DNA of 9,715 nucleotides, from assembly GCA_028703735.1 (NCBI GenBank), contig JAQVMI010000049.1, forward strand, positions 1-9,715. The letters are read 5' to 3'. The notes beneath the pieces were generated by a model, which worked only from the letters and a program-made list of their open reading frames with translations, did no database searches and had not been told where the DNA came from. Below, one piece after another: positions 1-5,917 of the stretch (its first letter is position 1; the number at the start of each line of letters is the position of its first letter). The position numbers were made by a program, and so were the translations under genes. This DNA is from Candidatus Cloacimonadota bacterium (GTDB lineage Bacteria > Cloacimonadota > Cloacimonadia > Cloacimonadales > Cloacimonadaceae).

Positions 1-2
1 GA

Positions 3-107
3 AAATTATTTGTTCAGGGTATTGGAATTGCTATTATACGTGAAAATAGTTTTGTATTGAGAATTAGAACGGCAGAATTGAATTGGATGAACCCTTTTTT
101 ATTATGA
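3..107 (+). CDS. Possible 3' end of an upstream gene (partial, unidentified)
   Basis: An open frame enters from the left edge and reads 34 codons to a TGA at 105-107. The residues alternate between hydrophobic and polar (for example GIGIAIIRENSFVLRIRTAE), which would suit beta strands, perhaps the last strands of a barrel or an all-beta domain. The other two forward frames stop sooner, at 41-43 and 58-60. The fragment is too short to assign to a family, and an open run of this length in AT-rich DNA could be chance. If it is real, the next ribosome binding site lies only about 18 bases after its stop, with no terminator between, so the following surface-protein gene could be in the same transcript. 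Confidence 0.25.
   Translation, partial: KLFVQGIGIAIIRENSFVLRIRTAELNWMNPFLL
22..54 (+). promoter_or_regulatory. Weak candidate Bacteroidota-style promoter
   Basis: TAGTTTTG at 47-54 matches the TAnnTTTG -7 element described for Bacteroides-type sigma factors. A TTGG at 22-25 lies 21 bases upstream, near the usual -33 spacing of about 19-21. It would put the transcription start about 60-70 bases before the ribosome binding site at 125-130. The match is short and the DNA is AT-rich. Whether this lineage uses such promoters is not shown by the window. Confidence 0.18.
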
Positions 108-124
108 CCGCAGAGGGCAAAAAA

Positions 125-130
125 AAGGAG
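125..130 (+). promoter_or_regulatory. Strong ribosome binding site for GTG-140, not for ATG-196
   Basis: AAGGAG follows a run of A residues and sits 9 bases before a GTG at 140-142, close to ideal spacing. No comparable purine-rich site lies before the ATG at 196; the sequence just upstream there is GATAGCACACATCGCGCT. The best initiation signal therefore belongs to the short leader frame. This is what makes the C tract at 167-177 matter for expression of the downstream gene. Confidence 0.6.
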
Positions 131-139
131 ATCAGAACT

Positions 140-199
140 GTGATAAAAATTAACCAAGACTTATTTCCCCCCCCCCCGATAGCACACATCGCGCTATGA
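140..199 (+). CDS. Short GTG-initiated leader ORF containing the C tract, overlapping the next start
   Basis: GTG-140 is preceded by AAGGAG at 9 bases and opens 19 codons (MIKINQDLFPPPPIAHIAL). The TGA at 197-199 overlaps the ATG at 196-198 as ATGA, the usual arrangement for translational coupling. The proline codons come from the 11-C tract. Counting frames, 12 C (or 9 C) would fuse this leader to the 917-aa surface protein, adding 19 residues in front of its signal peptide. Ten C would stop almost at once at a TAG. It may therefore be the true 5' end of the downstream gene in another tract state, a coupling leader, or the result of a miscounted homopolymer. No independent peptide function is suggested. 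Confidence 0.45.
   Translation: MIKINQDLFPPPPIAHIAL
167..177 (+). repeat. Poly-C tract, 11 C, candidate phase-variation tract
   Basis: Eleven consecutive C residues lie between a strong ribosome binding site with GTG (125-142) and the ATG of a large secreted protein (196). Long G/C homopolymers are rare by chance in AT-rich DNA and are classic slipped-strand mutation sites. Here the tract is placed so that its length sets the reading frame joining the well-initiated leader to the surface protein. Confidence 0.85.
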
Positions 200-2949
200 T
201 CAATGTTAGGCAACCAGTTTTGCATGCTGTTACAATCGTTTTTGTCCTGCTTTCGAGTTGGATCGCCATCCCTTGCTTTGCAACACATTACGTAACTGTA
301 GGACCTGGTAATGAGGATTTTGGTAACCTGCATGCAGCTATAAGCTCTTTGCCGAGTTATGTAGGTGAAGATACTGAGGCAGTAATACAAATCTCGGACA
401 ATACCTATGTTAACACAGCAACGTACGTTATTAATTTCTCTTCATTTAACTTTTCTAAACTAAGCATTGAAAGCGCAAATGGTTATGATAATTGCATTCT
501 GCAAAGCACCACACCAAATCCAGTTCCATATTTCGGAACAGTTTTTCATGTTGTGGGAAACCAATCTAAAGAGTTTATTATCAGAGATATAACCATGGCA
601 ACAATGGCAGAAAACTACCCAATATACTATCAAACAGCCACATTACGTGAGTTACATATTGAAGGATGTAATCTGATGTATCCCAAACAAGCCATCGAAA
701 TAGCTAACGGTTACGGCGAATCTGACATTAGTATTGTTAACAATTGTTTTAACGATGATTTCCCCTCTGGTGCTAATCAACCAGGAGCGGGAATTTATAT
801 AACTGCAGCTTACAGCTATTTAAATTTAACCATTTCAAATAATGAAATTAATGATTACATTAAACCGATATTAGTTAATGCGGTTAATCATAATACATTA
901 ATCTCAAATAACCTGTTTACTTCTCCCTCTCAATTGGTTGAAATAAGTGTTATACAGATTGATGACATAATCTGGAATCAAAACTCCAATTTTTCCATTC
1001 TAGATAATGTGTTTATAAACACCATCATAGACACAGATAGAGTTTCTGGAGAAATTGCCGACAACGTATTTTTGGCAACAAACCCATATTTAAGTTATTT
1101 TATTTGGTGCTTAAATTGGGACGATGATGGGGTTAATACACAACTGATGATTCGTAGGAATCTGTTTTATGGAACAAACACCAACACATGTATCTATGCA
1201 CCAACAAACTACAATATTGATGGTTCTGTGGATATGAAGATTGAAAATAACTCTTTTCTAAATGTAGGCACAGCTGTTAAAATAGAACTCGCAGAATACT
1301 ATCAAGAGAATCAGATATCTTCCTTCAAAAATAACTTTATTCAGTGTTCATCAGAACCAATGGTATTACTTACATACGGTACTATAACCCCATCAATTCC
1401 TGTTCAGATTAATCATAGCATGTTCGTTAATGGCTATCCGGCAAACAGCAGTTATTTCATAGTTGATAGCCAGACATGCCCTACCGGCAATCCGTATATC
1501 AATATGGACACAGAAAACTGCACTTACACACTTATCTGGAATGAAGCACAACGTAGTCCTTTGATTATGGCAGGATATGGAAATGAAGGATTGGGTTCGC
1601 CATACCATTCTAACCGGCTTGATATTGGCTCTGTGCAATACTCTGAATACCCGCATGAGTATGTAACCTACACATTCCCTCCCTATTCCCAAAGAAATGG
1701 CTTGAAATGGATGAGTTTCCCTACTTTGGATAGAATCTGGAATCCTACGACAAATGAGCCGGATGTGGCTAATACGTTCTTTATGCCTATCAGAGACACT
1801 GAGATTTTGAATTCAATAACTTGGAAGGAGCAAGATGATAATGCACAAGATATTCATTTCGCAAGTGGAAGTTGGGTTGGAGACTTATCTCATTACATTA
1901 TCCCTGAACAGGGCTACAAAATTCAAATGGCGCAAGGTCTGCAGAACGAGCAAAGCATAGCAGTTCCGGGGATTATTCCTTCTGTAGATCAGTATCCCCT
2001 AACCCTCAAAGCATTTTCCTCCAGTAAAGCCCCCAAGCCAGACAATGAGAATTGGCTTGGGTATTTTCATTCAGCCACTGTTAATGCTCTTGATGCTTTT
2101 ACTGGGATATTAGACAATCTTTGGTTCATCCAAACCCAAAACTGGACTATGGTTAGGGAAAACATGTCTCCGGGAAGTCCCTGGATTATTGCCTACCAAA
2201 ATGGTAAAGAACCCACCTTAAGCTATGGGGATATGGTAATTGTGAAGTGCTTTGAAGATGCTCAGTTTTGTTGGAATACTACTCCAGAAGACCAGATACC
2301 AATAGAAAAAGAACTGCCCAAGCACTATCTGTACGAAGAAAAGCCGGATTATGTCCCTATGTATGTGGAAATGGATGCTGCTAATCTACCCGGTGAAATA
2401 GCCCTGTTTGTGAATGATGTGTGTATTGGAGCGGCAGTTGTGTGTGACAGTCTGGTGGAAGTCCCTGCTTATATCTTGGATAATCCCGATCCCAATGCCG
2501 AAGTGGAAATCCGGGTTTATTATGCAGACAAGGCTGCCGTGGATCAAATTCCCGCTTTCAGGGTGTGGAATAACACCAGCGGAGCTTATGAGAATAAGCC
2601 TCTTGTCCTGAATCGCAAAAACTACTATTATAAAGTGAAATTAGCTAAAGGAGAGGGAGAAACCCCTGTCGCTTCATTGGCAACAATGGAGATATATCCC
2701 AATCCCTTCAATCCCAGCACCACAATTCGCTTCAACCTACCGGAAGTTACAGAGATAAAGCTGGAAGTATATAACCTGAAAGGGCAATTGGTGCGGACTC
2801 TTGCCAAAGGAATTGCTGATTCAGGTAGGCAAAGTGTATCTTGGGATGGAACGGATAATCAGAATAAACGTGTAGCCAGTGGCTTGTATTACAGTAAGCT
2901 GAGCTATCAGAACAAAACCTTCGTAAAGAAAATGGTAATGATGAAATAA
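196..2949 (+). CDS. Secreted right-handed beta-helix surface protein with C-terminal sorting domain
   Basis: The product is 917 aa. Residues 1-29 form a signal peptide: a hydrophobic stretch around TIVFVLLSSWIAI, with likely cleavage after CFA. Residues 30 to about 480 look like a right-handed parallel beta-helix, with recurring turns such as SNNEIND, SNNLF, LDNVF, RRNLF, ENNSF and KNNF. Residues about 500-710 form a distinct module (WMSFP at 505, later NWLGYF and YGDMVIVK). About 720-800 is another beta-rich module (LPGEIALFVNDV). From about 831 there is an 87-aa FlgD-Ig/Por-secretion-type sorting domain starting MEIYPNPFNPSTTIRF and ending in a lysine-rich tail. This suggests Sec export followed by surface attachment or release through a type IX-like route, though no secretion gene is in the window. 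No catalytic residues are evident; adhesion or glycan binding is possible. ATG-196 is the first standard start in this frame but has no ribosome binding site. The neighbouring beta-helix gene has a similar architecture. Confidence 0.9.
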   Translation: MINVRQPVLHAVTIVFVLLSSWIAIPCFATHYVTVGPGNEDFGNLHAAISSLPSYVGEDTEAVIQISDNTYVNTATYVINFSSFNFSKLSIESANGYDNCILQSTTPNPVPYFGTVFHVVGNQSKEFIIRDITMATMAENYPIYYQTATLRELHIEGCNLMYPKQAIEIANGYGESDISIVNNCFNDDFPSGANQPGAGIYITAAYSYLNLTISNNEINDYIKPILVNAVNHNTLISNNLFTSPSQLVEISVIQIDDIIWNQNSNFSILDNVFINTIIDTDRVSGEIADNVFLATNPYLSYFIWCLNWDDDGVNTQLMIRRNLFYGTNTNTCIYAPTNYNIDGSVDMKIENNSFLNVGTAVKIELAEYYQENQISSFKNNFIQCSSEPMVLLTYGTITPSIPVQINHSMFVNGYPANSSYFIVDSQTCPTGNPYINMDTENCTYTLIWNEAQRSPLIMAGYGNEGLGSPYHSNRLDIGSVQYSEYPHEYVTYTFPPYSQRNGLKWMSFPTLDRIWNPTTNEPDVANTFFMPIRDTEILNSITWKEQDDNAQDIHFASGSWVGDLSHYIIPEQGYKIQMAQGLQNEQSIAVPGIIPSVDQYPLTLKAFSSSKAPKPDNENWLGYFHSATVNALDAFTGILDNLWFIQTQNWTMVRENMSPGSPWIIAYQNGKEPTLSYGDMVIVKCFEDAQFCWNTTPEDQIPIEKELPKHYLYEEKPDYVPMYVEMDAANLPGEIALFVNDVCIGAAVVCDSLVEVPAYILDNPDPNAEVEIRVYYADKAAVDQIPAFRVWNNTSGAYENKPLVLNRKNYYYKVKLAKGEGETPVASLATMEIYPNPFNPSTTIRFNLPEVTEIKLEVYNLKGQLVRTLAKGIADSGRQSVSWDGTDNQNKRVASGLYYSKLSYQNKTFVKKMVMMK

Positions 2950-2968
2950 ACACCCCCTTCAGTTCTAT

Positions 2969-2995
2969 GGTGTTGGGCATTTTCTGCTCAACGCC
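2969..2995 (+). terminator. Hairpin after the first beta-helix gene, terminator-like but without a T run
   Basis: GGTGTTGGGCA at 2969-2979 pairs with TGCTCAACGCC at 2985-2995 around the loop TTTTC. This gives 11 pairs including two G-T wobbles, 19 bases after the stop codon. No T tract follows, so it is a weak intrinsic terminator at best. It could instead be an mRNA-stabilising 3' hairpin or another small palindromic repeat. Confidence 0.35.
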
Positions 2996-3010
2996 TGAAC
3001 TGTGAGGAAA

Positions 3011-3078
3011 TGGATTCCGGATCGAGTCCGGAATGACAATTCAGGAATAATGGATTCCGGATTGAGTTCGAAATTACA
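3011..3078 (+). repeat. Two direct copies of a 28-base palindromic dispersed repeat
   Basis: Copies at 3011-3038 and 3051-3078 both begin TGGATTCCGGAT and match at 24 of 28 positions. The first copy folds perfectly: ATTCCGGA (3014-3021), loop TCGAG, TCCGGAAT (3027-3034). The second has lost part of the stem through substitutions. Translated, it gives the WIPDRVRND / MDSG-type residues familiar from spurious short ORFs in many bacterial genomes, so I treat it as non-coding dispersed repeat. It extends the next reading frame artificially back to 3002. Confidence 0.7.
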
Positions 3079-3082
3079 TAAA

Positions 3083-3088
3083 GAGAAG
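3083..3088 (+). promoter_or_regulatory. Ribosome binding site that sets the start of the second beta-helix gene
   Basis: GAGAAG lies 6 bases before ATG-3095. The in-frame ATG at 3089 directly abuts it, and the GTG/ATG codons further upstream (3002 onward) fall in repeat sequence. This favours 3095, which also gives a conventional signal peptide. Confidence 0.5.
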
Positions 3089-3094
3089 ATGAAC

Positions 3095-5473
3095 ATGAAA
3101 TTTAGCATGAATAAAAACATGAACACAAATGCTAATCTGTGGATATTGCTTGTCCTGTTACCAGTTTTATGTGTTGGCTTGTGCTCTGCTGTAACCATAA
3201 AGGTCGCTTTAGATGGCAGCCAACCCTACAGCATTATTCAAGAAGCAGTTAATGCATCTGCACATGGCGATACGGTTCTGGTGTATCCGGGCAGATACAT
3301 AGAAAACGTGGATTACGTTGGCAAGAACATCACTATTGCCAGTTTAGAGCTAACCACTGGTAACCCTGCCTATCGGGACAGCACGATTATTGATGGTAAC
3401 CAAAGCGGCTCGGTGATAAAATCTGTAACACCAATAAGCAATGCAGGTATCTATGGCTTCACCCTTACTAATGGGTCTGGATCAGCCGATATGTACTATC
3501 AGGGCATTCCAATTACACTCGGAGGGGGCATCTGGCTGAAAGATGCATCCTCTTTCCATATAAATAATTGTAGCATCTTCGGCAACAATGCATATTATGG
3601 GGGGGGGATTAGGCTAAGGAGCAGCACTGCATATATATCTAATACAACCGTGAGGCATAATTTTGCAACTGACGGAGGTGGAGTATACCTTGCCGGTCAA
3701 AGTAGTGTTATCTTTGACCAAACAAATCGCTGCAGTATTTATGAAAATACTTCGGGTGGGATACAAGACATAGTTGCAACTGATTCAAGACTATACAGCG
3801 ATATATACTTGGACATAGGGACAGTTTGCCCGTCAACGAATTACTATATTTATTATAGGATAAGCAGTCCAGATGAACCGGGTGGATTTCCAATTATTGA
3901 TATCCAGAGAGGCTATCGGACAGAGGTTAATCAAGATTTGTTTGTTTCTCCATCGGGCAATGATGCCAATGACGGCTTGAGCATCACTACCCCTTTAAAA
4001 AATATCTACAGAGCAATGCAAATGGTAGCTTCTGATAGTTTGAACCCCAAAATAGTAAATCTGGCGGAAGGAGTATATTCGTCTAATGAGGGGCAGTTTT
4101 TCCCAATCGCACTAAAGCCTTATGTGAAGATACTTGGAAATGTAGATTCGATCCCTTTACTAGAAAATCTAAATTCCAGAGAAACTCTATCTGGTTCACG
4201 AGCACAAAATGCATCAATTGAGAATATCACAATAGATTATGGAGATAATAATGAAGGAGCAGTCGCTATCATTTTAACGTTATCTGAAAATACTACTCTT
4301 AAGAACATAGATATTCTACCTCATCAGTCGAATACCTGGAAGGGGATTGGTATTGCATCAAACTCTTACTATCCAGTTGGTAGTTTTCTTGATACAATCC
4401 GCATTGAAGGTCAATCTTCCCGCTATACATCCGGTTTGATGCTTCACACAGTGGATGCGGTAGTGAAAGGGCTAACTATTGACAATTGTCATACCACAGG
4501 AGACGAATTTGACAATCCCTATCCGCCATTCTATTTCCATGGTAATAAGCTTACCTTAGAGAACTCACAAATAACCAATAGTAGCATGGTATATGATGAT
4601 CCGGCAATAGTAAGTATAGGCATGTCTCATCGTGATTCCAGCAGCCGTTTAATCATGAATAATGTGCTGGTAGCCAACAATCAAAGCGGAGGTGAATCAC
4701 CGGTGTATATTGCAGCTTTCACCGATTCCACTTCGCTGATCAGTAATTGTACCTTTGCCAATAACAGCGGAGGAAATTTTGCTGCAACCCTGAAGGGCAA
4801 TATACAAGTGTCCAATTGCATCTTTGATAACGACACCCCGGCTGAGATTCTGATAGAGAATACGCAGCCGAATTTCACCTCTGTCATAGATTTTAACAAC
4901 AATTTTATCCGGGGATATCCGCAGAGCTTTTCTTCGGTGGTTGCCAATGAAGTTTCATTTAATGATGTGGTGCTAACAGGTGATCCGGGATTCTGCAGTT
5001 ATGTGGCAAATGATCCCATGTCTTATCGTTTGGGCAACAGTTCCATTTGCAGGGATGTGGGAACCGCAGATACAACAGGTTTATTTCTTCCAGAGTATGA
5101 TCTTTACGGCAATCAGCGTGTTTATGGCACAGCTATTGATCTTGGCTGCAACGAATGGAGTTATCCAGTGTCTATCGAGGACAGCCTTCTGCCCAGTCCG
5201 GTGGTTATTACCACATATCCCAATCCCTTTACTGATATGGTAAACATCCGCTACAACCTATCTAAAGCAGCCAAAGTGAACCTCCAAATCTATAACTTCA
5301 AAGGGCAACTGGTTAAAACTCTCATTAACCACAACCAAAGCAAGGGTGAGCAACTTTCCGTGTGGGAAGGCTGTGACGATAGTTCCAGGCATTTAGCTTC
5401 CGGTCTCTATTTTTTACGCATCGAGATTGATGGCAAACAGCATCAAACCCGCAAACTGGTTTTGCTAAAGTAA
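3095..5473 (+). CDS. Secreted beta-helix protein with DUF1565-like segment and C-terminal sorting domain
   Basis: From ATG-3095 the product is 792 aa. The frame stays open to 3002, but that part is palindromic repeat and would put about 31 atypical residues ahead of the signal peptide. Residues 1-32 are a signal peptide (hydrophobic core LWILLVLLPVLCVGL, probable cleavage after CSA). Residues about 33-260 form a first beta-helix block opening with a pectin-lyase-fold start (YSIIQEAVNASAHGDTVLVYPGRY) and containing GGGIWL, GGGIRL and GGGVYL turns. At about 282-350 is a DUF1565-like start (LFVSPSGNDANDGLS, then TPLKNIYRAM and LAEGVY), followed by a second helix block to about 690. A FlgD-Ig-like sorting domain fills about 706-792 (TYPNPFTDMVNIRYNL, GQLVKTL, ASGLYFLRI). 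Nine G residues encode Gly169-171, and any one-base slip truncates the protein there. A surface or released carbohydrate-binding or adhesive role is plausible; no enzyme active site is recognised. Its stop codon lies inside the first module of the downstream repeat cluster. Confidence 0.9.
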   Translation: MKFSMNKNMNTNANLWILLVLLPVLCVGLCSAVTIKVALDGSQPYSIIQEAVNASAHGDTVLVYPGRYIENVDYVGKNITIASLELTTGNPAYRDSTIIDGNQSGSVIKSVTPISNAGIYGFTLTNGSGSADMYYQGIPITLGGGIWLKDASSFHINNCSIFGNNAYYGGGIRLRSSTAYISNTTVRHNFATDGGGVYLAGQSSVIFDQTNRCSIYENTSGGIQDIVATDSRLYSDIYLDIGTVCPSTNYYIYYRISSPDEPGGFPIIDIQRGYRTEVNQDLFVSPSGNDANDGLSITTPLKNIYRAMQMVASDSLNPKIVNLAEGVYSSNEGQFFPIALKPYVKILGNVDSIPLLENLNSRETLSGSRAQNASIENITIDYGDNNEGAVAIILTLSENTTLKNIDILPHQSNTWKGIGIASNSYYPVGSFLDTIRIEGQSSRYTSGLMLHTVDAVVKGLTIDNCHTTGDEFDNPYPPFYFHGNKLTLENSQITNSSMVYDDPAIVSIGMSHRDSSSRLIMNNVLVANNQSGGESPVYIAAFTDSTSLISNCTFANNSGGNFAATLKGNIQVSNCIFDNDTPAEILIENTQPNFTSVIDFNNNFIRGYPQSFSSVVANEVSFNDVVLTGDPGFCSYVANDPMSYRLGNSSICRDVGTADTTGLFLPEYDLYGNQRVYGTAIDLGCNEWSYPVSIEDSLLPSPVVITTYPNPFTDMVNIRYNLSKAAKVNLQIYNFKGQLVKTLINHNQSKGEQLSVWEGCDDSSRHLASGLYFLRIEIDGKQHQTRKLVLLK
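3599..3607 (+). repeat. Poly-G tract, 9 G, inside the second beta-helix gene
   Basis: Nine G residues are read as GGG GGG GGG (Gly169-171) followed by ATT AGG. With 10 G the frame reads GAT TAG and stops at once. With 8 G it reads GGA TTA GGC TAA and stops within four codons. Only lengths differing by multiples of three keep the 792-aa protein. This is the layout expected of an on/off contingency tract, although glycine-rich beta-helix turns also occur by normal coding. Confidence 0.8.
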
Positions 5474-5544
5474 CATAGGATTATATCCTGTTGTAACATA
5501 GGATTGTATCCTGTTGTAGGGTTGGGTTTGTAACCCAACCCCTG
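5471..5544 (+). repeat. Three tandem hairpin modules on the plus strand (TTGTA-flanked)
   Basis: Module 1 (5471-5490, missing its first TTG) and module 2 (5491-5513) share TAACATAGGATT, one variable base, then TATCCTG. They fold as AGGAT, 3-nt loop, ATCCT. Module 3 (5514-5544) starts with the same TTGTA but carries a different perfect 10-bp stem: GGGTTGGGTT (5519-5528), loop TGT, AACCCAACCC (5532-5541), then CTG. The TAA that opens module 1 is the stop codon of the preceding gene. No T run follows the strong stem, so ordinary intrinsic termination is not obvious, although the stem could protect the mRNA 3' end. Confidence 0.75.
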
Positions 5545-5566
5545 TTATGCTGGTTAAAAACATATT

Positions 5567-5616
5567 CCGCCGGTTCAAAACCGGCTATTACAACAGCTTC
5601 AAAAGCTATGTTACAA
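5567..5616 (-). repeat. Two abutting hairpin modules of the same family in inverted orientation
   Basis: Read on the minus strand, 5616-5594 is a 23-base module starting TTGTAACATAG with arms AGCTT / AAGCT and loop TTG. It abuts 5593-5567, which starts TTGTAATA and carries arms GCCGGTT / AACCGGC with loop TTG. The first of these has the same length and flank as the plus-strand module at 5491-5513, but its arm sequence is different and still self-complementary. The cluster therefore contains modules in both orientations around a 22-base centre (5545-5566). Confidence 0.7.
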
Positions 5617-5619
5617 ACC

Positions 5620-5639
5620 ACTTTCAGCCGGCTGATAGT
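5620..5639. repeat. Palindrome centred on TCAGCCGGCTGA, and remaining leader up to the tRNA promoter
   Basis: TCAGCCGGCTGA at 5624-5635 is a perfect 12-base palindrome, extended by ACT at 5620-5622 and AGT at 5637-5639 across one T-T mismatch. It could be an operator-type site or another mobile palindrome. Between it and the tRNA I also see CCTCC-T-GGAGG at 5699-5709 and the small stem GGTAG-AACC-CTACC at 5708-5721. No convincing gene lies in 5474-5793: the short open frames there are built from repeat sequence. Confidence 0.4.
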
Positions 5640-5752
5640 AATATCATTATAAGCTTAATAAATAACTGCATGGAATTAGCGTTTCAATGCAGAAAAAGCC
5701 TCCTGGAGGTAGAACCCTACCCCAAAATGGTTGGCTGCTGCGAAACTTTTCA

Positions 5753-5780
5753 TTGACAAATCACCGGGCTTGGGAAAATT
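5753..5780 (+). promoter_or_regulatory. Candidate promoter of the tRNA-Arg gene
   Basis: A perfect TTGACA -35 hexamer is at 5753-5758. The best-placed -10 is only AAAATT at 5775-5780, after a 16-base spacer, and is a poor match. The position, ending 13 bases before the tRNA 5' end, fits a tRNA promoter. The weak -10 keeps this tentative. Confidence 0.35.
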
Positions 5781-5793
5781 GGCTATCAAGCGT

Positions 5794-5870
5794 GCGCCCT
5801 TAGCTCAATTGGATAGAGCATCTGACTACGGATCAGAAGGTTTGGGGTTCGAGTCCCTTAGGGCGTGCCA
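5794..5870 (+). tRNA. tRNA-Arg (anticodon ACG), CCA encoded
   Basis: The cloverleaf can be drawn by eye. The acceptor GCGCCCT (5794-5800) pairs with AGGGCGT (5860-5866) with one terminal G-T pair. The D stem is GCTC/GAGC (5803-5806, 5816-5819). The anticodon stem is TCTGA/TCAGA around the loop CTACGGA, with anticodon ACG at 5828-5830. The T loop TTCGAGT is at 5848-5854. The T stem has one G-T pair and one T-T mismatch at its base. Discriminator G5867 is followed by an encoded CCA at 5868-5870. ACG is the usual arginine anticodon that is deaminated to ICG to read CGU, CGC and CGA. A clear terminator follows 10 bases later. Confidence 0.95.
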
Positions 5871-5880
5871 CTTTTTTCTT

Positions 5881-5904
5881 GCCAGCATACGCTGGCTTTT
5901 TTTT
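5881..5904 (+). terminator. Intrinsic terminator of the tRNA-Arg gene
   Basis: GCCAGC (5881-5886), loop ATAC, GCTGGC (5891-5896) and eight T residues (5897-5904) form a perfect 6-bp stem with a full U tract. A further T run just before the stem helps only in this orientation. It ends 13 bases before the start codon of the ABC exporter. Confidence 0.9.
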
Positions 5905-5917
5905 ATGGTGAACAATT

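Noticed and set aside
64..390. Minus-strand open frame of 108 codons
   Set aside because: It runs antisense across the C tract and the signal-peptide region of the 917-aa gene, with no recognisable domain or ribosome binding site; treated as a shadow.
5519..5541. Intrinsic terminator after the second beta-helix gene
   Set aside because: The 10-bp stem is strong, but the following bases are CCTGTTATGC, with no T run; kept as a repeat module whose termination role is unproven.
5471..5616. CRISPR array
   Set aside because: The modules are short palindromes abutting one another in two orientations, with no 30-40 base unique spacers and no cas genes.
5547..5756. Plus-strand open frame of 69 codons in the repeat region
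   Set aside because: Its first third is encoded by the hairpin modules at 5567-5616 and the rest has no domain; it has no clear ribosome binding site and looks like an open run over non-coding repeats.
5794..5870. tRNA gene as an integration site for a mobile element
   Set aside because: No integrase gene and no duplicated tRNA 3' end were seen in the window; the flanking genes look like resident envelope genes.
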